Shown one piece after another: positions 42,782-50,319 of a stretch of DNA of 64,000 bases (its first letter is position 1; the number at the start of each line of letters is the position of its first letter). This stretch comes from Palsa-965 sp044448685 (GTDB lineage Bacteria; Bacteroidota; Bacteroidia; Palsa-965). Where the stretch lies: positions 1 to 64,000 of the forward strand of contig JBIOHC010000018.1 in assembly GCA_044448685.1 (NCBI GenBank), given 5' to 3'. The notes below the pieces were generated by a model, which saw nothing but the letters and a program-made list of their open reading frames with translations, made no database searches and was not told the DNA's origin. A program made the position numbers and the translations under genes.

Positions 42782-44224
42782 ATGACAAGCGAAACAGAGG
42801 AAATAAAAAAAGAAGTTGCACGCATGGAGGAGGATTGTCTCCGGCCTACCAGAACCTTCGGTCGGTCAACCCAGATCCTGGTAGGCACCTTGCTGTTGAT
42901 TATGGCCTGGGGTGCTTATTGTTATTCCATTCAGCTTCGAAAAGGCCTGGGCGTAACTGCTATGCGCGATTACGTTTCCTGGGGTTTATACATTTCCACC
43001 TTTGTATTCTTTATCGGTATCAGTCACAGCGGAACCCTGGTGTCAGCCATTCTGCGTATTACCAAACAGGAATGGAGAAGGCCTATCACCCGTTCCGCTG
43101 AGCTCCTTACCTTTGTATCCCTTCTTTTCGGAGGTATCCAGCCAATCATTGATCTGGGCCGTCCCGACCGTATTGCCAACCTGGTCATTTTCGGACGAAT
43201 TCAGAGCCCACTTATGTGGGATGTGATCTCCATCTGTACATATTTCGTCGGAAGTACTGTATTTCTTTTCCTGCCCATGATTCCGGATATGGCGCTTTGC
43301 CGTGACAGGCTTACCGTTATTGATTCCCGATACAAGAAATTTAAAAAGTGGCTCTATACATTCATGGCTATTGGCTGGAAAGGAACCAAGGAACAATGGC
43401 ATGCATTGGAAAAATCAATGAATCTAATGACAATCGTTATTCTTCCTGTTGCCGTATCCGTACATACCGTAGTGAGTTATATTTTCGCCATGACCCTTCG
43501 TCCGGGCTGGAACAGTACCGTATTCGGCCCTTATTTTGTAGCGGGAGCACTGTACTCCGGCTCGGCAGGAGTTATCCTGGGCATGACCGTTTTCCGCAAA
43601 CTCTATCACCTCGAAAAATACATTACGCAACGTCACTTTGATCTGATGGGGAAAATTGTATTGGCACTTACGCTGATCTATGCATATCTGAACCTGAACG
43701 AATACTGGATCCCTGCCTATAAAATGGCAACTGCCGAAGGTCATTTGCTGAATGACCTGTTTAACGGAAGTTATTCCAAAGCTTTCTGGATTTGTCAGTT
43801 CGGAACAGTACTGTTCCCTATTGTAGTCATGTCTTTCCCAAAAGGACGAAAGATTCTACCACTCTCCATTGTATGTATCATCATTGTTGCAGGAGCCTGG
43901 GTAAAACGCTATCTCATTGTCGTGCCTACCCTGCTCCATCCATTTATGCCCATACAGGAAGTCCCCGCAACCTGGTCCACTTATTTTCCGAATTATATTG
44001 AATTCAGCGTTGCTGCCGCCTGTCTTGCCGGAATATTCCTGGTCATTATTCTCTTTTCCAAATTATTCCCGATGATGGCAGTATGGGAAGTGGCCGAAGG
44101 CATTGAGATTGATCATGACAAACAGGCTGCCACAGAACTGCGTGAAGCACGGGAAGAACAGACCAAAGCAGAGCTCAATGGCAACGCACAAGTTAAACCG
44201 GAAGTAATCAGCACACCGTTATGA
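42782..44224 (+). CDS. NrfD/PsrC-family quinone-interacting membrane protein
   Basis: About 480 residues with eight to ten transmembrane helices. The family pattern YVSWGLYISTFVFFIGISHS, RRPITRSAELLTFVSLLFGG and the following DLGRPDR near residue 110 match NrfD/ActC/DsrP proteins, which take electrons from or give them to quinones. The N- and C-terminal cytoplasmic tails are longer than in PsrC (about 315 residues) and closer to ActC/DsrP size. I use the ATG at 42782; a GTG at 42731 would be the longer start. It follows the ferredoxin gene and overlaps the next gene by 4 bases, so the subunits are made in step. Confidence 0.9.
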   Translation: MTSETEEIKKEVARMEEDCLRPTRTFGRSTQILVGTLLLIMAWGAYCYSIQLRKGLGVTAMRDYVSWGLYISTFVFFIGISHSGTLVSAILRITKQEWRRPITRSAELLTFVSLLFGGIQPIIDLGRPDRIANLVIFGRIQSPLMWDVISICTYFVGSTVFLFLPMIPDMALCRDRLTVIDSRYKKFKKWLYTFMAIGWKGTKEQWHALEKSMNLMTIVILPVAVSVHTVVSYIFAMTLRPGWNSTVFGPYFVAGALYSGSAGVILGMTVFRKLYHLEKYITQRHFDLMGKIVLALTLIYAYLNLNEYWIPAYKMATAEGHLLNDLFNGSYSKAFWICQFGTVLFPIVVMSFPKGRKILPLSIVCIIIVAGAWVKRYLIVVPTLLHPFMPIQEVPATWSTYFPNYIEFSVAAACLAGIFLVIILFSKLFPMMAVWEVAEGIEIDHDKQAATELREAREEQTKAELNGNAQVKPEVISTPL

Positions 44225-45132
44225 AGATTAACAAAACCATACCATTCATGAACCTTCTGAAAATTCTTCCACTTACAATTCTGTTGGGTGCACTTACCGG
44301 AACCCGATCCCTGGCACAGGACCCTTTAAAAGAACCGGTTAAAAAGGAAGCAACCCTAGCACTGGCCTATTATAAACTGACAGATCAGACCAAGAGTGTC
44401 TTAGCAACTGTAAAAGCAAGGAATGAAAAGAAAAAATTTGTTCCGGCTGCCAATGTCCCCGTTCACTTCTATGTCCTCAATGGCAAAGATCTTCAATCCC
44501 TGGAAAAGGCAGAATGTAATTCCAAAGGAGAAGCACGTGTCAATATTCCAAAGAATATTCCGATGGATGAAGATCATGCCTTTACCATTATAGCAAAAAT
44601 CGAAAACGATCCGCTTTATGAAGATACGGATGAAAAGATCAAGACAACAGAAAGCAACCTGACTATCAAACTGAATCCAAAAGATACAGCACAAAATGTC
44701 ACTGCTCATGTAAGTGTTCCGGATAAGGATGGCAAAGAAGTTCCAGTAAAAGATGTAACGATAAAATTTTATGTACAGCGTATGTTCGGTGTAATGCCTG
44801 CCGGAGAAGGATACAGTGTAAGTACAGATGAGAAAGGCGATGCCACCTATTCTTATCCGAAACGTATTGCAGGTGATACAGCCGGAGCAATCCTTGTCGT
44901 TGCAAAAATTGTGGACAATGATCAGCTTGGTAACATTGAAACCAAATCATCGGTAAGCTGGGGCAGTGTACTATTGTCAGAAAAAAACCCGTTTCCCCGT
45001 GCACTTTGGGAACCTTATGCTCCTATGCCATTGGTGCTGACCATTTCCATCCTTTTCGGAGGAGTCTGGTGTGCCTACTTCTACATTTTCAGAACACTTT
45101 TCAAAATTAAAAAAATGGGTAAAAAAGCCTGA
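44221..45132 (+). CDS. Unrecognised membrane-anchored two-repeat protein in the redox operon
   Basis: A 303-residue protein I cannot assign. It has a signal peptide (cleavage after RSLAQ, residue 33), two related beta-rich domains of about 90 residues and a single C-terminal helix (PLVLTISILFGGVWCAYFYI) followed by a basic tail, so it hangs from the membrane with both domains outside. The duplication is visible: VPVHFYV, then FTIIAKIENDPLYEDTDEKI in the first, matched by VTIKFYV and ILVVAKIVDNDQLGNIETKS in the second. There are no cofactor motifs. ATGA overlap with nrfD and 2-base spacing to the cytochrome gene mark it as a subunit or assembly factor of that complex. Confidence 0.75.
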   Translation: MKINKTIPFMNLLKILPLTILLGALTGTRSLAQDPLKEPVKKEATLALAYYKLTDQTKSVLATVKARNEKKKFVPAANVPVHFYVLNGKDLQSLEKAECNSKGEARVNIPKNIPMDEDHAFTIIAKIENDPLYEDTDEKIKTTESNLTIKLNPKDTAQNVTAHVSVPDKDGKEVPVKDVTIKFYVQRMFGVMPAGEGYSVSTDEKGDATYSYPKRIAGDTAGAILVVAKIVDNDQLGNIETKSSVSWGSVLLSEKNPFPRALWEPYAPMPLVLTISILFGGVWCAYFYIFRTLFKIKKMGKKA

Positions 45133-45158
45133 TCATGCTACACAAAAAAACAAAAACA

Positions 45159-45596
45159 ATGAAAAATTCAAACAGAATAATCAGCAAGCTGGCATTTGGA
45201 GCGATTTTTCTTACCGGAGCTTCCTTCCTTTTCGCTTCGTATGTCCCCTTTACACAAGGTAAGGACGATAAATGGGTAGCTCCTGCCAGTAGTGACAAAG
45301 CTGTAAATCCACAGGCATCCAATGAAAAAAACCTGGCAGCGGGCAAGGAAATCTTTAATTCCACCTGTGCTACCTGTCATGGAAAGAAAGGAAAAGGCGA
45401 TGGCCCTAAAACAGCCGAGCTGGAAAAGACTGTTCCTGATTTTACGAAAGGGGCACTTTCCAAACAAACCGATGGAGCCCTCTTCTGGAAAATTACCGAA
45501 GGAAGAAAACCTATGCCATCCTTTAAAAAAGACCTGACAGAGGAGCAGCGCTGGCTCGTAATCAATTACTGCAAAGAATTGTGCGCAAAAAAGTAG
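45159..45596 (+). CDS. Monoheme cytochrome c, class I type
   Basis: About 145 residues from the ATG at 45159 (or 153 from 45135). A hydrophobic N-terminal segment (KLAFGAIFLTGASFLFASYV) may be a signal peptide or stay as an anchor. The heme motif is CATCH in FNSTCATCHGKKGKGDGPKT; the distal methionine is in RKPMPSFKKDLTEEQRW. This is the usual soluble c-type fold (cytochrome c555/CccA-like). It probably accepts electrons from the membrane complex in the same operon. A hairpin follows its stop. Confidence 0.9.
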   Translation: MKNSNRIISKLAFGAIFLTGASFLFASYVPFTQGKDDKWVAPASSDKAVNPQASNEKNLAAGKEIFNSTCATCHGKKGKGDGPKTAELEKTVPDFTKGALSKQTDGALFWKITEGRKPMPSFKKDLTEEQRWLVINYCKELCAKK

Positions 45597-45599
45597 ATG

Positions 45600-45640
45600 C
45601 ACCGTATCCCAGACAGGCCAATGCCTCAACCGATACGGTG
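45600..45640 (+). other. Intergenic hairpin inside the redox operon
   Basis: CACCGTATC and GATACGGTG pair perfectly around a 23-base loop that itself contains AGGC-CAAT-GCCT. There is no T-run, so RNA processing, stability or partial attenuation between the upstream and downstream genes is more likely than full termination. About 100 further bases lead to the next gene with nothing else recognised. Confidence 0.5.
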
Positions 45641-45745
45641 AAAACAAGGAAAACCGGCCGACATCATGGCAAAGCAAAATAAAGCAAGTAAACGATTTAG
45701 CATACATATAGAATTAACAATTAACGCCTAACCAATCAATTCAAC

Positions 45746-47035
45746 ATGAAAAACATCTCTAAATATTTTAGTACTGTTCCTTTGCTGGGGGCAGTAATGA
45801 TTATGGGATTGTCGAACTGTACCAAGCATAACCAGGTACTCGATTTGACACCGGCTATTCCCGCAGCCACCTCAGGAGTGGGTGACACCCTGTTTGTACA
45901 AAAAGTGTCCAGCGGCCCTGTTCTGCAACCTATTGGCGGACCAGCATGGAACGGAACGATTGACGGTGTTTTCGCCAATTGTAAAAAACTGACAGTACAT
46001 GCTGTAGTCCCCGATCTGGGCAATTCAACCTTTACCGGCTATGTAGGCAATGCTACAGATATCACCATGCGTGCAGTATACGATGCAAGCAATATTTATT
46101 ACATGGTTGAGTTTACAGCCCCTCAGGCTAACTATAAAAATGCACTTTGGTACTATAACCCTACCACCCGGAAATGGGCTCAGGAAGCAACAGTGCCGGC
46201 TGTACAGCCCGACGGATCGGTACGTGCTCCGGCTGCTCAGGATCAGTTTGTGATGATGTTCAATATCGCGGGATCCTGCCAGAGCTTCTCCTCTTTATCA
46301 TGCTATGCAGCCTGTCACGTTAATTCATCTTACAATACAACAGCTTCTCCGACCGGAGGATCCATGTACACGAACGGGCCCAGTGAATTCCTGGATGTAT
46401 GGAGGGCCCGTATGAATCAGGTAATGAACGAAAATCAGCTGAATGACTGTTATATTGACTGGGGCGGAGGCGCACTGGACAAGAATGAAGTTCATAACGA
46501 CCTTCAGGTGAATAACGGTCCTGTGCCTATTGCTGATGGAGGATTCAGCAACAAAGTTTCCCTTACTATTACCGGTAAAACAACCAAGGAAACAGTACCA
46601 CTGTGGATCTACCCTACAGGAGTTTATTCAAACTACGGCATACAGATTACCGATACACTGCCAGGAGGAAGAGCTGTTAAAGTTACTGCCGTTGACTCAA
46701 ATGGTGTGCTGACACTTGCCACCGGAGCAACCATTGACCCCCGTATGGGCAACTCCTTTCTCCAAATTCCGGGTAACGGTGACGGATCATCCTGTGTACC
46801 GGGCAGCATCCTTGGCCCTTATACAGGCAGCCGCGGAGACGTCATTTGCAATGCTTTCTTTACCGGCACAAGCTGGAGAATTTGTATGCAGCGGGCTCTG
46901 ACCACTGCAGATACACAGCATGATATCGACTTTTCGTCCCTTTCTGACCAATATTTCGGTGTCGGAGCCATGTTTGACGGAGCTGATAATGAACACGCCA
47001 TTGTTGCAGGGCTTATCATGCGCTTTACCAAATAG
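45746..47035 (+). CDS. Ethylbenzene-dehydrogenase-like heme-binding lipoprotein (EB_dh) with CX3CH motif
   Basis: A 429-residue lipoprotein (lipobox GLSNC, residues 21-25). The body matches the EB_dh heme-binding domain: GGPAWNGTIDGVFANCKKLT, MRAVYDASNIYYMVEFTAPQ, and the C-terminal NEHAIVAGLIMRF. In type II molybdenum enzymes this fold is the gamma subunit carrying heme b. Additionally a CYAACHVNS motif near residue 190 (C-X3-CH) could bind a c-type heme. It sits on the periplasmic or outer face of a membrane. The other operon members lack a molybdenum subunit. Two more lipid- or membrane-bound partners follow. Confidence 0.82.
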   Translation: MKNISKYFSTVPLLGAVMIMGLSNCTKHNQVLDLTPAIPAATSGVGDTLFVQKVSSGPVLQPIGGPAWNGTIDGVFANCKKLTVHAVVPDLGNSTFTGYVGNATDITMRAVYDASNIYYMVEFTAPQANYKNALWYYNPTTRKWAQEATVPAVQPDGSVRAPAAQDQFVMMFNIAGSCQSFSSLSCYAACHVNSSYNTTASPTGGSMYTNGPSEFLDVWRARMNQVMNENQLNDCYIDWGGGALDKNEVHNDLQVNNGPVPIADGGFSNKVSLTITGKTTKETVPLWIYPTGVYSNYGIQITDTLPGGRAVKVTAVDSNGVLTLATGATIDPRMGNSFLQIPGNGDGSSCVPGSILGPYTGSRGDVICNAFFTGTSWRICMQRALTTADTQHDIDFSSLSDQYFGVGAMFDGADNEHAIVAGLIMRFTK

Positions 47036-47056
47036 TGCCAAACTAAATCTGTCATC

Positions 47057-47449
47057 ATGAAACGAATATTAATAACGGGAATCACACTGTGCTGGATGTG
47101 GTTATCAGGGTGTGTTAAAGACGACACCCTGATAATCAAACCCATTCCGGTTGTAGTGACGAAAACACTTTCGTTTGCAAAGGATCTTGATCCACTCTTA
47201 ACCGCCAATTGTGCAGTGAGCGGATGCCATGCAACCGGAGGTCACAATCCCAACCTAATGCCTGATAAAGCATACAATTCACTGATAGCGGGGAAATATG
47301 TGGACACCCATAACCCGACCGGTAGTATTATTTATGAGCGCTTAACAGGAGTGCTGAGCCCTGCCATGCCAATGGGACGAACCCCCAATCCCGGAAATAT
47401 TGACGGAATCGTATTGGCATGGATTAAACAAGGTGCCAAGGACAATTAA
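47057..47449 (+). CDS. Cytochrome-c-like lipoprotein with CX4CH motif
   Basis: A 130-residue lipoprotein: signal ITLCWMWLSGC (cysteine near residue 19), then SFAKDLDPLLTANCAVSGCH, giving C-A-V-S-G-CH. C-X4-CH is an unusual spacing for heme attachment, but this CAVSGCH form followed by MPxG near the end (SPAMPMGRTPNPGNIDGIVL) is common in Bacteroidota lipoproteins annotated as cytochrome c. It lies 21 bases after the EB_dh gene and 22 bases before the barrel gene, so it is in the same operon. Whether heme is bound needs testing. Confidence 0.75.
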   Translation: MKRILITGITLCWMWLSGCVKDDTLIIKPIPVVVTKTLSFAKDLDPLLTANCAVSGCHATGGHNPNLMPDKAYNSLIAGKYVDTHNPTGSIIYERLTGVLSPAMPMGRTPNPGNIDGIVLAWIKQGAKDN

Positions 47450-47471
47450 CCCAATTAAAACAGACACTAAA

Positions 47472-48401
47472 ATGAAAACACGAACAAAAACAATAGTATC
47501 GGTTATCCCTTTTTCGGTGATAATGACGTGCTTTTGTTTGTCGGCGTTCAATTGCTCCGCACAGGACACAACGGCTGCTGTTAGCCCCCCCCCTGCTATC
47601 AGCCCTGTGGAAAAGGTCAAAAATACCTTCAAAGGCAATCTGATCATCGATAATCAAACCTGCATGGTACCGATTCCGAAAACGTTTGAATTTACCATTC
47701 AGCACAGGTTCGGGACTTTTAACAATGGCTATAAGGACATGTATGGAATTTTTGCACCTGCAAATATCAGGCTGGGATGGAACTATACCATCATCGAAAA
47801 ACTCCAGCTCGGACTGGGCGTGACCAAGGAAGGCATGAACTGGGATGGCAATGTGAAGTATGCCATCACCAAACAGGCTGTATCACTCCACGGTTGCCCG
47901 GTAAGTGTTACCTATTATGGCAATATGGCTTGCTCAACCTTGCCAAAAGCCGGAAATTTTGTGAGTGATATGGATCGCTGGTCTTATTTCAACCAGCTTA
48001 TTTTCGCACGGAAAGTAACCAAATCATTATCGGTACAGGTTTCTCCAAGCTTATCCTATTTCAACAATGTGGAAGGATATTTAAGTTCAGAGAATACCAT
48101 CAAACCGAAAATGAACAACACGCATGTAGCAGTAGCATGTATGGGAAGCTATATGCTTACCAATGTAGTCGGGGTTATGGTCAATTATGACCAGCCTCTT
48201 ACCCAACATCCAACTAACAACCCGAATCCCAATATTGCTTTTGGCTTGCAGATGGCTACCATCACGCATACATTCCAGATTTTTGTCGGAAATTACCAGA
48301 GTATCCTGCCTCAGTTAAACAATATGTATAATCAGAATGATTATACCCAAAGCAGGTATCTTATCGGATTTAACATCACCAAGCGCTGGCTGAACTACTA
48401 A
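47472..48401 (+). CDS. DUF5777-family outer-membrane beta-barrel
   Basis: About 309 residues from the ATG at 47472, after a signal peptide (TIVSVIPFSVIMTCFCLSAF, then NCSAQ). The conserved segment MVPIPKTFEFTIQHRFGTFN and GIFAPANIRLGWNYTIIEKL match DUF5777 barrels, which in Bacteroidota lie next to cytochrome and YceI genes. It could be the outer-membrane pore partner of the lipoprotein cytochromes, by analogy with porin-cytochrome conduits; that is inference. A proline-rich stretch (SPPPAISPVE) lies just after the signal. The longer frame from 47400 overlaps the previous gene and is rejected. Confidence 0.8.
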   Translation: MKTRTKTIVSVIPFSVIMTCFCLSAFNCSAQDTTAAVSPPPAISPVEKVKNTFKGNLIIDNQTCMVPIPKTFEFTIQHRFGTFNNGYKDMYGIFAPANIRLGWNYTIIEKLQLGLGVTKEGMNWDGNVKYAITKQAVSLHGCPVSVTYYGNMACSTLPKAGNFVSDMDRWSYFNQLIFARKVTKSLSVQVSPSLSYFNNVEGYLSSENTIKPKMNNTHVAVACMGSYMLTNVVGVMVNYDQPLTQHPTNNPNPNIAFGLQMATITHTFQIFVGNYQSILPQLNNMYNQNDYTQSRYLIGFNITKRWLNY

Positions 48402-48434
48402 GCTCCTGCATTTATAGCAGTGTAGTATACTTAC

Positions 48435-48486
48435 AGCACCTCTCGCTAAAGAGTTCCACCACATGGTGGGACTCTTAGCCTGTGCT
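48435..48486 (+). other. Long intergenic hairpin between the DUF5777 gene and the first FNR-like gene
   Basis: The core GAGTTCCACC-ACAT-GGTGGGACTC pairs with one wobble, extended outward by GCTAA/TTAGC with a bulge and by AGCAC/GTGCT. There is no T-run behind it. It may protect or attenuate the transcript that would otherwise run into the regulator gene. Confidence 0.55.
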
Positions 48487-48516
48487 GACAAATCAAGGAA
48501 TAACAATTCATGAATT

Positions 48517-49233
48517 ATGAGCAAGAAAATCAGTTGCAGTGATTGCACTAATTTCGTTTGCTATATCAGGCAGCATTGTTCCTTTGAATGGCTGAACAGG
48601 ATAGGGCTTAAAAAAATTCAGATTGAACACCAGCCAAAAGATATTATATTCAGGGAAGGCGGTTATGTGGAAGGGACCTATTTTATACAACAGGGCAATG
48701 TTAAAATTGTTGCCAGCGGAATTGATCACAGGGAACAGATTGTACGTATGGTTACAAGCGGACAAGTGCTCGGGCACCGTGGCATGGACGATGACAAATA
48801 CCCCGTGAGTGCCATAGCCTTGAGCGAAACTGCAGTCTGTTTTATAGACAACGAGACGCTTTATGAGGCTTATATGCAGAACCCCAAACTTACTTTTCAA
48901 ATGGTTGAATTTTACTCCCATGAACTTCAGAAGGCCGAAATACGCATGAAATATCTGGCACAGATGAATGTGAGGGAGAAGATTGCAGAAGCTCTGCTGT
49001 TTATCAAAGATGTATTCGGACTCAACAAATCGGATGATACGCTCAATGTTTCCCTTTCTCGTCAGGAAATAGCCGATATGACAGGTGTAATGGTAGAACA
49101 GGTAAGCCGTGAACTCGGTCAATTCGTGAAGAAAAAATTTATCATTAAAAAAGGCAGAAGCGGAATTAAACTGTCCGACATCAACGGACTGCAGGATGTT
49201 ATACGAAAATATGGTATTGAGCAGTATACATGA
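48517..49233 (+). CDS. Crp/Fnr-family regulator with N-terminal cysteine cluster (FNR-like 1)
   Basis: A 238-residue regulator. The N terminus has four cysteines, C7, C10, C15 and C21 (SCSDCTNFVCYIRQHC), which could hold an oxygen- or NO-sensitive Fe-S cluster as in FNR. A cNMP-binding-type barrel follows (IFREGGYVEGTYFIQQGNVK), then the long dimer helix and a winged HTH whose recognition helix contains EQVSR (MTGVMVEQVSREL), the ExxSR signature of FNR that reads TTGAT half-sites. It follows the redox operon directly and is the best candidate for its control. Confidence 0.88.
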   Translation: MSKKISCSDCTNFVCYIRQHCSFEWLNRIGLKKIQIEHQPKDIIFREGGYVEGTYFIQQGNVKIVASGIDHREQIVRMVTSGQVLGHRGMDDDKYPVSAIALSETAVCFIDNETLYEAYMQNPKLTFQMVEFYSHELQKAEIRMKYLAQMNVREKIAEALLFIKDVFGLNKSDDTLNVSLSRQEIADMTGVMVEQVSRELGQFVKKKFIIKKGRSGIKLSDINGLQDVIRKYGIEQYT

Positions 49234-49255
49234 GCAGGAATGAACCGAATCAATA

Positions 49256-49267
49256 TCAGTTAACTGA
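49256..49267. promoter_or_regulatory. Palindrome TCAGTTAACTGA between the two FNR-like genes
   Basis: A perfect 12-base palindrome lies 22 bases after the first regulator's stop and about 80 bases before the second's start; a partial repeat ACTGAC-AAAT-GTTAGT overlaps its right half. Candidate operator for auto- or cross-regulation. Confidence 0.4.
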
Positions 49268-49321
49268 CAAATGTTAGTCCAAAATCTGTTTTAGAACATT
49301 TATTTCTGTACAGGATAGGGC

Positions 49322-49329
49322 TATTTTTG
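49322..49329 (+). promoter_or_regulatory. -7 element (TATTTTTG) before the second FNR-like gene
   Basis: TATTTTTG fits TAnnTTTG and ends 16 bases before the ATG at 49346, suggesting that this gene has its own promoter and a short leader. Confidence 0.5.
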
Positions 49330-49345
49330 GTGAGGATGATGTGAT

Positions 49346-50032
49346 ATGGAGACAATCAGTTGCTGTTCATGTATAAATGCAGGCTGCTTTGTAAAGCTAT
49401 GTTCCGACGATTGGATCCGGCTTATTGACCCTAAAAAAATCCAGTCCTACTACCAAAAGGGTCAGAAAATATTCACCGAAGGATCCCCGGTTTCAGGAGT
49501 CTACTTCATTCAGAAAGGAAAGGCAAAAGTATTTCTTACCGGCTTTCAGAACAGGGAACAAATCGTTCGCTTTGCAGCCGATGGCCATATACTGGGTCAC
49601 CGGGGCATTGGCAATGATGTTTATCCTGTCAGTGCTGTGGCTATGGAAGAATCCTCCATCTGTTTCATCAAGAACGATCTGCTCAATCAGTTATTCATGC
49701 GTAATCCCAGATTCACCATCGAACTGATGATGTATTATTCCAGGGAACTGCGTAAGGCAGAAAGCAGGATGAAGAATATAGCTCAGATGAATGTAAGGGG
49801 TAAAATAGCGGAGACATTACTCGTTTTATACGAAAATTTCGGTCTGGACGAACATCAGGAACTGAATGTACCTTTTACACGCGAAGACCTTGCCAGCGCT
49901 TCAGGCAGTACCCGCCAGCAGGTGGTGCAGCAACTAACAGAGTTTGAGAAAGACGGCCTTATAGAGAAAAACGGTAAAAAGGTTGTGCTGAAAAATCTGC
50001 AAGCCCTCAGAGAAATTCTGTATAAGTCCTGA
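49346..50032 (+). CDS. Crp/Fnr-family regulator with N-terminal cysteine cluster (FNR-like 2)
   Basis: A 228-residue paralogue of the preceding gene: N-terminal cysteines C6, C7, C9, C14 and C19 (SCCSCINAGCFVKLC), a matching effector barrel (IFTEGSPVSGVYFIQKGKAK) and dimer helix (MNVRGKIAETLLVLYENFGL). The HTH differs: the recognition helix reads SGSTRQQVVQQLTEF and lacks ExxSR, so it should bind a different DNA sequence than its neighbour. Together they look like a tandem duplication that has diverged in target specificity. Confidence 0.87.
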   Translation: METISCCSCINAGCFVKLCSDDWIRLIDPKKIQSYYQKGQKIFTEGSPVSGVYFIQKGKAKVFLTGFQNREQIVRFAADGHILGHRGIGNDVYPVSAVAMEESSICFIKNDLLNQLFMRNPRFTIELMMYYSRELRKAESRMKNIAQMNVRGKIAETLLVLYENFGLDEHQELNVPFTREDLASASGSTRQQVVQQLTEFEKDGLIEKNGKKVVLKNLQALREILYKS

Positions 50033-50160
50033 AGCAGCTCAAAGTGTAATTCCCTTCTCACAACCGTTTCGACACTCCCGGTATGCGTTTTTCAGAAAGT
50101 ATTTTTCGATAAACTGCAACCAAAGTGAGTGTCCGCTCTCATTCTCACTCTGATTTTAAG

Positions 50161-50234
50161 TGATCCCGGCGCGATTCGAACGCGCGACCTACTGCTTAGA
50201 AGGCAGTTGCTCTATCCAGCTGAGCTACGGAATC
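50161..50234 (-). tRNA. tRNA-Arg (anticodon TCT)
   Basis: A 74-base cloverleaf on the minus strand: acceptor arms GATTCCG and CGGGATC pair with one G-T; D arm GCTC...GAGC; anticodon loop CTTCTAA (TCT); T loop TTCGAAT; discriminator A; CCA not encoded. Confidence 0.96.
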
Positions 50235-50319
50235 AGTTAATTCATTATATTATTGAACCTTAATCCTTTAATTTCACTAACCAAAATGTATACATAGAAC
50301 ATTATTACCACTATTAACC

